Counted from the stretch's first letter, positions 35,292 to 44,230 are shown. The stretch: 64,000 bases of DNA from Flavobacterium lotistagni (GCF_011392125.1 NZ_JAAJBU010000004.1:186001-250000); one strand, 5' to 3'. Made by a program: numbers and translations. The notes: a model not told the origin generated them from the letters alone.

Positions 35292-36230
35292 TTGAATTAT
35301 CTCATTACCATTACCGGCCCAACCGCTATCGGAAAAACCGCCTTAAGTATCGAATTGGCGCGGCATTTTGGTTGCGAAATCATTTCCTGCGACAGCCGTC
35401 AGTTTTTCAAGGAAATGAGCATCGGTACTGCAGTTCCAACAGTGGAAGAATTGGCCGCCGCGCCACATCATTTCATCCAAAGCAAATCGATCTTTGAACC
35501 CTACAACGTGGGCGATTTTGAGAAAGACGCAATAACCCAACTCGATACGCTTTTCGCTAAAAATAGCATTGCCGTTTTGGTTGGTGGTTCCGGTTTATAC
35601 GTAGATGCTATTTTGAAAGGTTTAGACGATTTTCCCGAAATTCTGGCAACCATTAGAAATTCTGTTGCATCTGATTATCAAAAATATGGAATAGCTTACT
35701 TGCAAGAATCATTGAGAAAAATCGACCCCGAATATTACGAGAAGCTCATCAAAGAAAACCCGCAAACTTTGCTTAATCCGCAACGATTGATGCGCTTTGT
35801 AGAGGTTGGTTTGGGCACGGGAAAACCTTATTCCTCGTTTTTGAATCAAAAGCAAAACCAGCGCAACTTCACTCCTATTGTCATTGGTTTAGAAGCCGAA
35901 CGTGTTATTATTTACGAAAGAATCAACCAACGTGTAGATTTGATGGTGCAAAACGGATTAGTTGAAGAAGCAAAAGCTTTGTTGCAACATAAAGATTTAA
36001 ATGCCTTGCAAACTGTAGGCTATCGTGAACTGTTTGATTATTTCGAAGGAAAATTATCGCTCGAACAAGCTATCGAGGAAATCAAGAAAAATACCCGAAG
36101 ATTTGCCAAACGCCAACTGACTTGGTTCAAACGAAAAGAAGACACGAAATGGTTTGATTTTCAAACACCTAGTGAGAAGATTATCAATTATATAGAGAAC
36201 AAAATGAGAAACACGAATTTCACTAATTAG
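35292..36230 (+). CDS. miaA: tRNA dimethylallyltransferase
   Basis: MiaA adds the isopentenyl group to A37 of tRNAs reading UNN codons. The Walker A motif is ITGPTAIGKTALSIELA near the N terminus, then ISCDSRQFFKEMSIGTA, LVGGSGLYVDAIL near residue 95 and the RFAKRQLTWFKRK block near 280. From the TTG at 35292 the protein is 312 residues (MNYLITITGP..), the normal size. An in-frame ATG at 35247 would add 15 residues (MPLQSGLWL..) encoded inside a dispersed repeat and is probably not the true start. The C-terminal NTNFTN is encoded within an AATTCGTG-type repeat. Confidence 0.93.
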   Translation: MNYLITITGPTAIGKTALSIELARHFGCEIISCDSRQFFKEMSIGTAVPTVEELAAAPHHFIQSKSIFEPYNVGDFEKDAITQLDTLFAKNSIAVLVGGSGLYVDAILKGLDDFPEILATIRNSVASDYQKYGIAYLQESLRKIDPEYYEKLIKENPQTLLNPQRLMRFVEVGLGTGKPYSSFLNQKQNQRNFTPIVIGLEAERVIIYERINQRVDLMVQNGLVEEAKALLQHKDLNALQTVGYRELFDYFEGKLSLEQAIEEIKKNTRRFAKRQLTWFKRKEDTKWFDFQTPSEKIINYIENKMRNTNFTN

Positions 36231-36330
36231 CACGAATTAAATAACAAAAGAATTTTTTTCTTTCAACTCTCTAAAACGTTGCAGGAAAAATAATCTTCTC
36301 AATTCGTGTAAATTCGTGAAATTCGTGTTT
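36209..36330. repeat. Inverted pair of AATTCGTG triads bracketing the miaA stop and downstream gap
   Basis: The left arm AAACACGAATTTCAC (36209-36223) is a perfect 15-bp complement of GTGAAATTCGTGTTT (36316-36330). Each arm belongs to a 27-bp triad of AATTCGTG octamers stepped by 10 and 9 bp (36212-36238 inverted, 36301-36327 direct). The left triad has one altered octamer (AATTAGTG) and overlaps the last miaA codons and stop. Confidence 0.8.
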
Positions 36331-36340
36331 GATTAAAACT

Positions 36341-37084
36341 ATGCCTATAGCTCCTGACTTTCAATCTGTGTTTTCCCGCGATTGGGAAATCAACTTCATG
36401 CAATGCACGCCAAACGGATTTTTGCGTTATACTGAATTGTGTAATCTGTTGCAACTCACCGCTGCCGCCCACTCGGAATCTGGCGGTTTCAGTTTTGTGG
36501 ATATGCAAGCGTTCGATCAAGCTTGGGTGTTGAGCCGAATGCGTTTGGAAATTTCCAAGTTGCCAAAGTGGAAAGACGTTATTACAATAAAAACTTGGAT
36601 CAATTCGCTAGAAAACTCGCGCTCTGTCAGGGCTATGGAGGTTACTGTTAATGGCGAGAAGTATGTTGGCGCGGAAACTTTTTGGGCCGTCTTCAACACT
36701 AAAACACGTCGCCCGGAAGGCATGGCGTTGGCGCATGAACACTGCGAGAAATACCCGGATGAGCGTGCCACATTACTACCGTTTTCTAAAATCGATATCG
36801 ACCGAAACAATGAATTGGTTTTTGAGCGAAAAGTGGTTTTGTCGGATTTAGATATCGTGAACCACGTGAATAATGTGAAATATCTCGAATGGTGTTTGGA
36901 CTTGGTGGATGATAACGAAATCTTGAACCAGAGGATTTCAAGTTTCGAGATGAACTTTTTAAAAGAATTGTCATTGAACGATTGGGTTCAGATTCACACA
37001 ATTAAAAAAGACAACAAGACCGTTTTTAGCATTACCAAAGACGATAAGGCAGTTTTTGCGTTGGAACTGGAAACTAACTACTAA
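36341..37084 (+). CDS. Acyl-ACP thioesterase family protein
   Basis: A 247-residue double hot-dog protein of the acyl-ACP thioesterase (FatA/FatB-like, PF01643) family. FSRDWEINFMQCTPNGFLRY opens the first hot-dog, WVLSRMRLEISKLPKWKDVI is the hydrolase core, and VLSDLDIVNHVNNVKYLEW near residue 170 holds the conserved Asp/Asn/His set of the second. It likely releases fatty acids from ACP, or an acyl-CoA in some bacteria. The ATG at 36341 is used. It is followed by the GyrI-like gene 5 bp downstream. Confidence 0.85.
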   Translation: MPIAPDFQSVFSRDWEINFMQCTPNGFLRYTELCNLLQLTAAAHSESGGFSFVDMQAFDQAWVLSRMRLEISKLPKWKDVITIKTWINSLENSRSVRAMEVTVNGEKYVGAETFWAVFNTKTRRPEGMALAHEHCEKYPDERATLLPFSKIDIDRNNELVFERKVVLSDLDIVNHVNNVKYLEWCLDLVDDNEILNQRISSFEMNFLKELSLNDWVQIHTIKKDNKTVFSITKDDKAVFALELETNY

Positions 37085-37089
37085 AAAAG

Positions 37090-37572
37090 ATGGAACCTCG
37101 AATTATTCATATCGGAGCCAAGAAACTTATTGGTCAGCACGTTTTAATGTCTTTGGCGGATAACAGAACTTTCGAATTATGGCGTGGTTTTATGCCGAGA
37201 AGGAAAGAAATCACCAATAATTTGAATACGGATTTAATTTCGATGAAAGTTTGTCATGAGCCAGTGGATATCGGCCGAATGGACCAGCTTCACGAAAAAT
37301 GGGCCGCTATTGAAGTAAGCAGTTTTGAATTTGTTCCGCCCGATATGGAAACCTTCGAATTGCCAGGTGGCACTTACGCTGTTTTTCATTACAAAGGGTT
37401 GAATACAGACCCGAGAATATTCATTTATATTTTTACCGATTGGTTGCCCAACTCAGAATATGAACTGGACGACCGACCGCATTTTGAAATCCTGGGCGTC
37501 AAATACAAAAACAATGACCCAGATTCTGAAGAGGAAATCTATATTCCTGTTCGGCCTAAAAGCGAAAGATAA
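37090..37572 (+). CDS. GyrI-like small-molecule-binding protein
   Basis: A 160-residue protein fitting the GyrI/AraC effector-binding (SHS2) fold: RIIHIGAKKLIGQHVLMSL, the ELWRGFMPRRKEI helix, ELPGGTYAVFHYKG near residue 95 and FEILGVKYKN with EEEIYIPV at the end. No DNA-binding domain is attached, so it is a stand-alone binding or hydrolase-like member. Ligand unknown. The start is 5 bp after the thioesterase stop, so they are co-transcribed. A dispersed repeat follows immediately. Confidence 0.85.
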   Translation: MEPRIIHIGAKKLIGQHVLMSLADNRTFELWRGFMPRRKEITNNLNTDLISMKVCHEPVDIGRMDQLHEKWAAIEVSSFEFVPPDMETFELPGGTYAVFHYKGLNTDPRIFIYIFTDWLPNSEYELDDRPHFEILGVKYKNNDPDSEEEIYIPVRPKSER

Positions 37573-37576
37573 CACG

Positions 37577-37684
37577 AAAGCCCTAGCCCGGATGGTAGCG
37601 GCAGCTTTTTGTTTGCTGGGGTGGTATTTCTTTTTCACCCGATGTGGAAGCAAACAAAACTATAGCGGACAGCCGGAACAGCTA
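37577..37684 (+). repeat. Dispersed hairpin repeat, long copy with GTTTGCT arms
   Basis: AAAGCCCTAGCCCGGATGGT, AGCGGCAGC, arms TTTTTGTTTGCT..AGCAAACAAAAC with an inner GGGGTGG..CACCC hairpin, CTATAGCGGACAGCC, GGAACAGCTA. It begins four bases after the GyrI-like stop codon in the same orientation and is the near twin of the copy at 25173-25279. Confidence 0.87.
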
Positions 37685-37689
37685 CCCAT

Positions 37690-37716
37690 AAAAAAAGCCC
37701 TGATTACTCAGAGCTT
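37690..37716 (-). terminator. Terminator of the response regulator gene
   Basis: On the minus strand AGCTCTGA, loop GTAA, TCAGGGCT (one mismatch) then TTTTTT, directly after the response regulator stop. The left A run also allows function from the plus strand. Confidence 0.75.
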
Positions 37717-37724
37717 ATTTCTTT

Positions 37725-38441
37725 TTAACTGGCGAGTTTGTTTTTGATTACCAAACGGAAGCCTTCGCCGTGAATGTTGAGAATTTCAACGTCTTCATCG
37801 AGTTTGAGGTATTTCCTGAGTTTGGCGATGTACACATCCATACTTCTGGAAGTGAAGTAATTGTCGTCTCTCCAGATTTTTGTAAGCGCTAATTCACGTG
37901 GCATCAAATCGTTTTCGTAGATCGCAAGCATTTTGAGTAACTCGTTTTCTTTGGGCGACAATTTGATCGGTTCTTCGTTTTTGAAAGTTAAGAACCTGAG
38001 TTTCGAATTCAAATGGAAATTTCCGATTTGAAACTCAAATTTAACGTGATCGGTTTTGACATCGTTGGCCTTTCTTTGGATAATGGCTTTGATTTTCATC
38101 AGCAAAACTTCTGAATCGAAAGGTTTGTTGAGGTAATCGTCTGCGCCAACTTTATAGCCTTTGAGCACATCTTCTTTCATGGATTTGGCCGTTAAGAAGA
38201 TAATCGGTACGTCTTTGTTTTTCTCACGGATTTCTTTGGCGAGCGTGTAGCCGTCTTTATAAGGCATCATCACATCGAGGATGCACAAATCGTAGGTGTC
38301 TTTCTTGAATTTCTCGAAGCCTTCCATGCCGTTTTTAGCTAGTGTGACTTCAAAGTCGTTGAGCATAAGGTAATCCTTGAGTATGGCTCCGAAATTCTGG
38401 TCGTCTTCTACCAGAAGGATTTTTTTGTTTTCTGTTTCCAT
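37725..38441 (-). CDS. OmpR/PhoB-family response regulator (RprY-like)
   Basis: A 238-residue response regulator. The receiver domain (1-125) carries VEDD at residues 11-14, the phosphorylated Asp56 in LCILDVMMP, TAKS near 85 and the KPF lysine near 106. The C-terminal winged helix (140-235) has LSPKENELLKML and a recognition region with SRSMDVYIAKLRKYL. It closely resembles RprY of Bacteroides. The kinase gene ends 17 bp upstream, so they are one operon. Target genes are not evident from this window. Confidence 0.93.
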   Translation of the reverse strand: METENKKILLVEDDQNFGAILKDYLMLNDFEVTLAKNGMEGFEKFKKDTYDLCILDVMMPYKDGYTLAKEIREKNKDVPIIFLTAKSMKEDVLKGYKVGADDYLNKPFDSEVLLMKIKAIIQRKANDVKTDHVKFEFQIGNFHLNSKLRFLTFKNEEPIKLSPKENELLKMLAIYENDLMPRELALTKIWRDDNYFTSRSMDVYIAKLRKYLKLDEDVEILNIHGEGFRLVIKNKLAS

Positions 38442-38458
38442 AGCGGTTGTTGGTTTAT

Positions 38459-40045
38459 TTAGTTGATTAGTGGTAATTTAATAATGAAGGTGCTTCCTTT
38501 CCCTTTTTCGCTTTCTACAAATATCTGACCGTTGTGGTCTTCTACAATTCGCTTGACATAAGCCAAGCCTAAGCCGTGTCCTTTGACGTTGTGCAAATCT
38601 CCGGTGTGTTCGCGGTAGAACTTCTCGAAAATTTTCTTTTGCGCCACTTTGCTCATTCCTACGCCTTGGTCTTTGACTTTGATGATAATGAAATCTTTGA
38701 CGTTTTCTGTATAAATATCAATTCGCGGCGCTTCGGTGGAATATTTAATCGCATTATCTAAAATATTCACGATGACATTGGTAAAGTGAACGTCATTGAG
38801 CAAAACAGTCGTCCGGTTCGCATTGAGGTGCGTCGTGATCGAACCTTGGCGGTCTTCAATGATGAGGTTGACGTGTTCAATGGCTTCTTCAACAATATCG
38901 TGAACGCTATATGATTCTTTAGTGATTTCGAGCTCTTTCTTTTCAAGTTTGGATATTCTAAGAACATTCTCGACTTGAGCGTGCATGCGTTTGTTTTCAT
39001 CGCGAATCATTTGAAGATATCGCTGGATTTTATCTTTATCTTCAATAATCTTCGGGTTTTTAATGGCATCAAGAGCAAGATTAATAGTTGCAATCGGCGT
39101 TTTGAATTCGTGCGTCATGTTGTTGATGAAATCGGTTTTGATTTCTGAAATCTGACGCTGGCGAATTAGCTGATTCAGTGCACTACTGTATGCAATCAGG
39201 ATAACTAAAGTGAAGATAATCGAGAGCAAGGTAATACCGATCAGTTCAGAGAACAAAAACTTTTGTTTTTGAGGAAAAGAAACGAGTAATTGGTATTTGT
39301 TATTGCCTTCATTATCTGTAAAAACAGGAATCGAATAAGTTTTGTCTTTTTCATAATTGAAATTATCCGATTGGACTTTTGTAGCTAATCCGTTGCTATA
39401 TATACTGAATTCAAATGGTGTTCTGACACCGTATTGATCCAGTTCGGTTTTTAACAACAGTTGCAATCTATCTTTTGAAACCCTATCCTGCAGAGGCTTG
39501 GCAGCTGCAATATCTTTAAAAAAAATCTCAAATTGGGCTTTGTCTAGAATTTCGAGCTTACCTGCTTTTTTGATTTTGATATCTGCTGCAATGGTTTGTT
39601 GCATTCCAGATTTATCGATATTACCGTTGTTGAATACCTCAGTTACCCTTTTTGATGTAAAGTTTTTGAGTTTGATGCTGTCGGTTTTTTTATCAAAGAA
39701 CGAGGATGAAATGTTGTAATCTTCCGAAATGATATTGTTAGAGTAAATAATTGTTTCGTTGGTTCGAGAATCTCTTTGGTAGTAACCAAATTCCAGAAAA
39801 TCACTTTTCTGTGGTTCTTTCCCAATACTATCTTTTAGTTTTTTGTATTTATCAATAAAACTAAAAGCTTCTTCGGCTTGTAATTTCTCGGCTACGTTGC
39901 CAATCACTTGTTTGACGTGAAACCGAAACTGCTCGTCATTGTTTTTGAACGAGGTGTTAAACCAATAAACTTGCACGAGAATGATGCCGATTAACGACAA
40001 ACTCATTAACAAGACAAGCAAACGGAAAAACAATTTATTCATCAA
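38459..40045 (-). CDS. Sensor histidine kinase (RprX-like)
   Basis: A 528-residue membrane kinase. One transmembrane helix (LLVLLMSLSLIGIILVQVYW) opens the protein, a periplasmic sensor of about 240 residues follows, and a second helix (LIGITLLSIIFTLVILIAYS) ends near residue 295. The H box is NMTHEFKTPIATINLALDAI, with the ATPase region holding N box (NILDNAIKYS), VKDQGVGMS and GHGLGLAYV. It pairs with the response regulator immediately downstream. A -7 box TAATTTTG lies only 2 bp before the first ATG, so the second ATG (40042) could be a leaderless start. Confidence 0.93.
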   Translation of the reverse strand: MMNKLFFRLLVLLMSLSLIGIILVQVYWFNTSFKNNDEQFRFHVKQVIGNVAEKLQAEEAFSFIDKYKKLKDSIGKEPQKSDFLEFGYYQRDSRTNETIIYSNNIISEDYNISSSFFDKKTDSIKLKNFTSKRVTEVFNNGNIDKSGMQQTIAADIKIKKAGKLEILDKAQFEIFFKDIAAAKPLQDRVSKDRLQLLLKTELDQYGVRTPFEFSIYSNGLATKVQSDNFNYEKDKTYSIPVFTDNEGNNKYQLLVSFPQKQKFLFSELIGITLLSIIFTLVILIAYSSALNQLIRQRQISEIKTDFINNMTHEFKTPIATINLALDAIKNPKIIEDKDKIQRYLQMIRDENKRMHAQVENVLRISKLEKKELEITKESYSVHDIVEEAIEHVNLIIEDRQGSITTHLNANRTTVLLNDVHFTNVIVNILDNAIKYSTEAPRIDIYTENVKDFIIIKVKDQGVGMSKVAQKKIFEKFYREHTGDLHNVKGHGLGLAYVKRIVEDHNGQIFVESEKGKGSTFIIKLPLIN

Positions 40046-40047
40046 TC

Positions 40048-40055
40048 CAAAATTA
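40048..40055 (-). promoter_or_regulatory. Possible -7 box of the two-component operon
   Basis: TAATTTTG on the minus strand matches TAnnTTTG. It abuts the histidine kinase start codon by 2 bp, so if active it gives a leaderless mRNA starting around the second ATG. Confidence 0.4.
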
Positions 40056-40113
40056 ACATTTTAACATTTAAACGATAAATACATTAACCAAAGATTAACA
40101 TCAAAACCTAATT

Positions 40114-40695
40114 TTACGGATTTTGCAGTTTTTTTAGAATTTCTTCTGCTTGAATCTTAGCTGAAGTAAGCTCTCGGTTTTCAATTACATAATCACTTTT
40201 TGCGATGCGCATTGGGTCGGTCCACTGGTTGTTGATGCGACTCAGAATGGCTTCCCTGCTAGTCTGGTCACGCAACAACACTCTTTCTATTCTGCTTTCC
40301 AATGGCGCGATCACGGTAATAATTTTATCACAATCTTTATAACTTCCACTCTCAAAAAGTATCGCGGCTTCTTTAATAATAATTGGACAATTTTGTTGGG
40401 ATGACAACCAACTTTCAAAATGAGCTTTTACCGCCGGGTGAACAATTTCGTTCAATAAACTTAGCTTTTCAGGATTGGAAAAAACCAAGTTTGCTAGTTG
40501 CTTTCTATCAATTTTATTGTCAACCAACTCCACCCCAAAAGTCTTTACTATTTGTTGCTGAATTGAAGCTTCATCGATAATTTTCTTAGCTTCATCATCA
40601 GCAATATAAACCGGAATTCCTAACGATTTGAAATGCTTAGCAATAGTAGTTTTTCCGCTACCAATGCCTCCGGTAAGCCCAATGATTTTAGTCAT
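40114..40695 (-). CDS. coaE: Dephospho-CoA kinase
   Basis: A 193-residue P-loop kinase catalysing the last step of coenzyme A synthesis. The Walker A motif is GLTGGIGSGKTTIAKHF at residues 6-22, followed by VYIADDEAKKIIDE, where the Asp binds the substrate, and by RVLLRDQTSREAILSRINNQ near 140, the lid. Standard length. The ATG overlaps the stop of the glycosyltransferase gene by 4 bp, implying translational coupling. Confidence 0.95.
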   Translation of the reverse strand: MTKIIGLTGGIGSGKTTIAKHFKSLGIPVYIADDEAKKIIDEASIQQQIVKTFGVELVDNKIDRKQLANLVFSNPEKLSLLNEIVHPAVKAHFESWLSSQQNCPIIIKEAAILFESGSYKDCDKIITVIAPLESRIERVLLRDQTSREAILSRINNQWTDPMRIAKSDYVIENRELTSAKIQAEEILKKLQNP

Positions 40696-41690
40696 TTTTT
40701 AAAAAATAGTTCCGGAAATGCTGATTCCGGTTGTTGTTTTAAAACGTTGATTCGAATGAAAGATTGCAAAAAACCCATACCATAACCATGGAATTGTTTC
40801 CAAGTAGCAATAACGGCTAGAAATCCGACTTTTAAGCTTTTGTTTTGCGCAGAAGCAACTATCATCAATACAAAAAAGTAGCAACAATAAAGTTTCATTA
40901 AAAAATCTTCTGCAAAAATCAACAACAATAGTGAACTATAAAGTCCTAAAATAAAAAAGGTTGGAAAAAAATAAGACCATTTGTTATGCTCAGGATACCA
41001 ACTATTCAAAATCGGTCGAGCCTTCCCAAATTTCTTAACTTGGTGCGTGAATTTTTCCCAATCGATACGGCGCTTGTGGTAAACATAGACTTGTGGAAAC
41101 AATCTAGTTTGAAAACCTAAATTCCATAAACGGATGGATAAATCTGGATCTTCACCCGGATGAATATTACCGAAACCTCCGGAAGCCTCAAATGCTTTTC
41201 TGGAAATGCCCATGTTGAAACTTCGAGGCTGAAACTTGTTTATTTTTTCAGAACCGCCTCGAATACCACCTGTAGTTAGAAAAGAAGTCATTGAAAAATT
41301 GATGGCTTTTTGAATATCAGTAAATGAATCTAGCGCTTTATCAGGGCCGCCATAGCAATCGACATAATTCATCTGAAAAGCTTTAACCAATTCTGATAAA
41401 TAGTTTCTGGGAATGATGCAATCTGAATCGAAAAGAATAAAATAATCGCCTTTAGCTTTACGCATTCCGAAATTTCTTGAATCGCCAGGCCCGGTGTTCT
41501 CTTTGAAATAGTATGCAATGTTGAGTAAGCCTGCATATTTCTCTACCACTTTATCTGATTTATTGACAGAACCATCTTCTACGATTACCACTTCAAACTC
41601 CTGATCGAATTCTAGGTTTGACAAACTCTGCAACAGTTCTTCAGTTTCCTCTGGACGATTATAAACCGGAATTACAATAGAAAATAACAT
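40692..41690 (-). CDS. Family 2 glycosyltransferase
   Basis: A 332-residue GT-A enzyme: SIVIPVYNRPEETEELLQSL at the N terminus, EVVIVEDGS, and the metal-binding DSD in FILFDSDCIIPRNYL near residue 90. A hydrophobic C-terminal part (residues 240-285) holds one or two membrane helices, so it is membrane-attached. It probably adds a sugar to a surface glycan or lipid; donor and acceptor are unknown. The ATG at 41688-41690 is used. It leads coaE with a 4-bp overlap. Confidence 0.9.
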   Translation of the reverse strand: MLFSIVIPVYNRPEETEELLQSLSNLEFDQEFEVVIVEDGSVNKSDKVVEKYAGLLNIAYYFKENTGPGDSRNFGMRKAKGDYFILFDSDCIIPRNYLSELVKAFQMNYVDCYGGPDKALDSFTDIQKAINFSMTSFLTTGGIRGGSEKINKFQPRSFNMGISRKAFEASGGFGNIHPGEDPDLSIRLWNLGFQTRLFPQVYVYHKRRIDWEKFTHQVKKFGKARPILNSWYPEHNKWSYFFPTFFILGLYSSLLLLIFAEDFLMKLYCCYFFVLMIVASAQNKSLKVGFLAVIATWKQFHGYGMGFLQSFIRINVLKQQPESAFPELFFKK

Positions 41691-41705
41691 AAGCACCAAT
41701 TTGAA

Positions 41706-41713
41706 CAAAGGTA
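41706..41713 (-). promoter_or_regulatory. Probable -7 box of the glycosyltransferase-coaE operon
   Basis: TACCTTTG on the minus strand matches TAnnTTTG, 15 bp upstream of the start codon. A TTG lies 14 bp further up, shorter than the usual 17-23 spacing. Confidence 0.45.
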
Positions 41714-41721
41714 AACTTTAT

Positions 41722-41751
41722 AAAAAACAAAAACCACCTTAACAGGTGGCT
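41722..41751 (-). terminator. Terminator of the GEVED T9SS gene
   Basis: On the minus strand GCCACCT, loop GTTA, AGGTGG followed by TTTTTGTTTTTT, 26 bp after the stop. Confidence 0.87.
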
Positions 41752-41774
41752 TTAGTCGTAAAAATTAGGAGTTG

Positions 41775-44171
41775 TTACTCTTTACTAATTTTAAAGGTCT
41801 TTGTCTTGTCGTTTACAAAAACTTTTACCAGATAAGTTCCAATAGGTATATTACTTAAATTAATATTCGCAGAGGTTGTTAACACTGTTTGATTAATAAC
41901 TTGTTGCCCCAACAAATTATAAACCAATACCGCAGTAATTGGTTGCTTGTTACTAATCGATAGATAATCATTCACAGGATTCGGATAATAATTTAAGTCC
42001 GAAAAATCAAAATTATTATTGTTTAACGTGGCGCTCCAAGCAGCTATCTTAAAGGTACCTTGTACATTGTTACCATACTCCCAAACTCGGGCATAAATAG
42101 TTTGTCCAGCGGTTAAGCCTGTCAAATTTAATTTGGAAAATGAACCTACTCCTTCATCGTCACTACAACCGATTGCTGTTAGGTTGTCACAACTTCCTGT
42201 GAATACACTCATACCTGAATCAATAAATGGAGAGCCAGGATTGGCTTGTAATTCAATAGTGATTTTACCATCGGTAGGAACAATTGTACTAAACCAAACA
42301 TCACCTCCGAAACCTAAAGCTGCACAAGTAGGATTGGGTATTCCTATGCTTGTTGATGCATCTAAGTTGCTGGCAATGATGGCGTGTTCAGCAAATGTTG
42401 TTCCCGCAGTCAATTCTATCGCATTGATACACTCGTCATTGGCTATTGGTGGTGGAAGTGTTGTAAAAGTGTATGGTCCAATCCAATTGCTGTACTGATT
42501 GTCTACACATACGGAACGAACATAAAATTCATAGCTTGTGCCATTGGTTAAATCAGAAATTAATAGCGGACTGGTGCTATTTGGATGTGATGGCAAACCA
42601 GTTGGTAAACCAGAACCTGCTGGACCAAAATGAAGATCAGAGCCTAAAGGATTACAGACAGAAACCCAAGTCAAGGTGGCATTGGTAGCATTTACGCTAC
42701 TGGTTCCAAGATTTGTTGGAGCTATACAAATACTACCCTCTTCAATTGTAATATCATAATCCTCCGTTTCTCCGTATTGATAATTCGCGCAAGGATCAAT
42801 ATTTGTTGCAAGAGTATTCCAAACATCCCTGATTCTCATCCTGTGCAAACCCGGCAAAGCATTACAATCTAAGGTAATTTGAAAAGTTCCTGTTCCACCA
42901 CCACCAATCTCGGCGGTACTTCCTACTCTTTCATTAGCTTCAAAAAAACCATTATCATTGTAATCAATCCAAGCGGTCACGTTTTGCTGTCCGAAACTTC
43001 CCACTGTTACATTCAATTCATAAGTATAACCCATTTGAAGTGATGCGGTGTAATTTTCTTGCCCAGTAAAATAGGTATAAGCCGGATTCACTGGTTCAGT
43101 ACCGCTGTTATTAGACAAAGTAGTCCCTGTGATATTTACATTCGAAATTAGATCTCCATCAGTTTTCCCAGTGGTGTAGGTTGGTGTGCAAAAACAAAGA
43201 ATTGCACTATTAACAGTCACTTGAACTGGAGTACTAATAGCGCTTTCACTTCCACAACTTACCAAACATTGATAGTAATTCGCGAGCGTTTGATTCGTTG
43301 TTAAAATCGAATTATTGGCTAGAGGAATGTCTGAATATTCTACACCATCAAAAGAGGATTGCCATTGGTATGAAACTCCAAAACCTGCAGTTGGATTTTC
43401 TAAACTCAACTGAAAATTAGTTCCGGCGCATACACTTGATACACTTGAAACGGTATTACCTGGAACAGGAACTCCATTACAAGGTGGCCCTAGGGTGAAA
43501 GTAAATTTTTGCCCAACTAAAAACTCAGTACTGTTGATGAGGTTATTAGCAGTAATATTCGATGATGTAGCCGAAGTCAAGTTTGGTGTAATACTCAGAA
43601 ATGAGCCGGAATCATTTAAGCCAACAGAAGCCGATAAGTTTCCAACAGGATTCATGGTAGGCCCGTAAATAAATTCAATTACTCCAGTTGTTTCATACAA
43701 TCGCATTTTGAATGAACCAAATGCAGTAGCACTTTGAGAACCATTCCCTCCTAAATTGATATTGTCCCAACCTATTTCTAATATTTGATCTGGTGTTGAT
43801 CCAGACAATGCATATTGAATAGACCCTGTGTTGCGATTGTGATCATCCCAAAAAGCGGCTATTAAAGGTCTCTGTGCTGCATTATTAGCCAAAATATTGG
43901 TCCAAGAACTACCAGCAACAGGGTTTCCTAATCGAATAAAGCCGTTCGTACTGATGCTGAAAGTAGTATAAGTGGCACTACCATAACTAAAATCAAAACC
44001 TATTGGAATATCATTTTGTGAACCATCATCACCTGCTGCTGTTGAAGGAGTTCCAACCACTGGTGTATATGTTTCGGTTGATTGACTAAACACATAATCA
44101 GCTACAGACTGCGCTTGAAGGCCAAATCCATTGAAAGCTAAAAATGAAAATAGAATAGTAACTTTTTTCAT
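41775..44171 (-). CDS. T9SS type A sorting protein with GEVED and fibronectin III-like domains
   Basis: A 798-residue exported protein. A signal peptide ending FGLQAQ is followed by a domain with IGFDFSYGSATYTTFSISTN and FYGPTMNP-like strands (25-225), an Ig-like part (230-320), a GEVED domain with AWIDYNDNGFFEANERVG and YGETEDYDITI (330-480), a fibronectin III-like domain (485-570), and a PPC-like beta-sandwich (575-720). It ends in a type A sorting domain, YYPNPVNDYLSISNKQ to FKISKE. It is exported by T9SS, probably to the surface. The C-terminal sandwich is shared with the three genes upstream. Function unknown; adhesion is plausible. Confidence 0.9.
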   Translation of the reverse strand: MKKVTILFSFLAFNGFGLQAQSVADYVFSQSTETYTPVVGTPSTAAGDDGSQNDIPIGFDFSYGSATYTTFSISTNGFIRLGNPVAGSSWTNILANNAAQRPLIAAFWDDHNRNTGSIQYALSGSTPDQILEIGWDNINLGGNGSQSATAFGSFKMRLYETTGVIEFIYGPTMNPVGNLSASVGLNDSGSFLSITPNLTSATSSNITANNLINSTEFLVGQKFTFTLGPPCNGVPVPGNTVSSVSSVCAGTNFQLSLENPTAGFGVSYQWQSSFDGVEYSDIPLANNSILTTNQTLANYYQCLVSCGSESAISTPVQVTVNSAILCFCTPTYTTGKTDGDLISNVNITGTTLSNNSGTEPVNPAYTYFTGQENYTASLQMGYTYELNVTVGSFGQQNVTAWIDYNDNGFFEANERVGSTAEIGGGGTGTFQITLDCNALPGLHRMRIRDVWNTLATNIDPCANYQYGETEDYDITIEEGSICIAPTNLGTSSVNATNATLTWVSVCNPLGSDLHFGPAGSGLPTGLPSHPNSTSPLLISDLTNGTSYEFYVRSVCVDNQYSNWIGPYTFTTLPPPIANDECINAIELTAGTTFAEHAIIASNLDASTSIGIPNPTCAALGFGGDVWFSTIVPTDGKITIELQANPGSPFIDSGMSVFTGSCDNLTAIGCSDDEGVGSFSKLNLTGLTAGQTIYARVWEYGNNVQGTFKIAAWSATLNNNNFDFSDLNYYPNPVNDYLSISNKQPITAVLVYNLLGQQVINQTVLTTSANINLSNIPIGTYLVKVFVNDKTKTFKISKE

Positions 44172-44230
44172 ATATCAAGTATTGAATTGATTTCTAAAGT
44201 AATAAAAAAACTAATACAAAGAAATAATAT

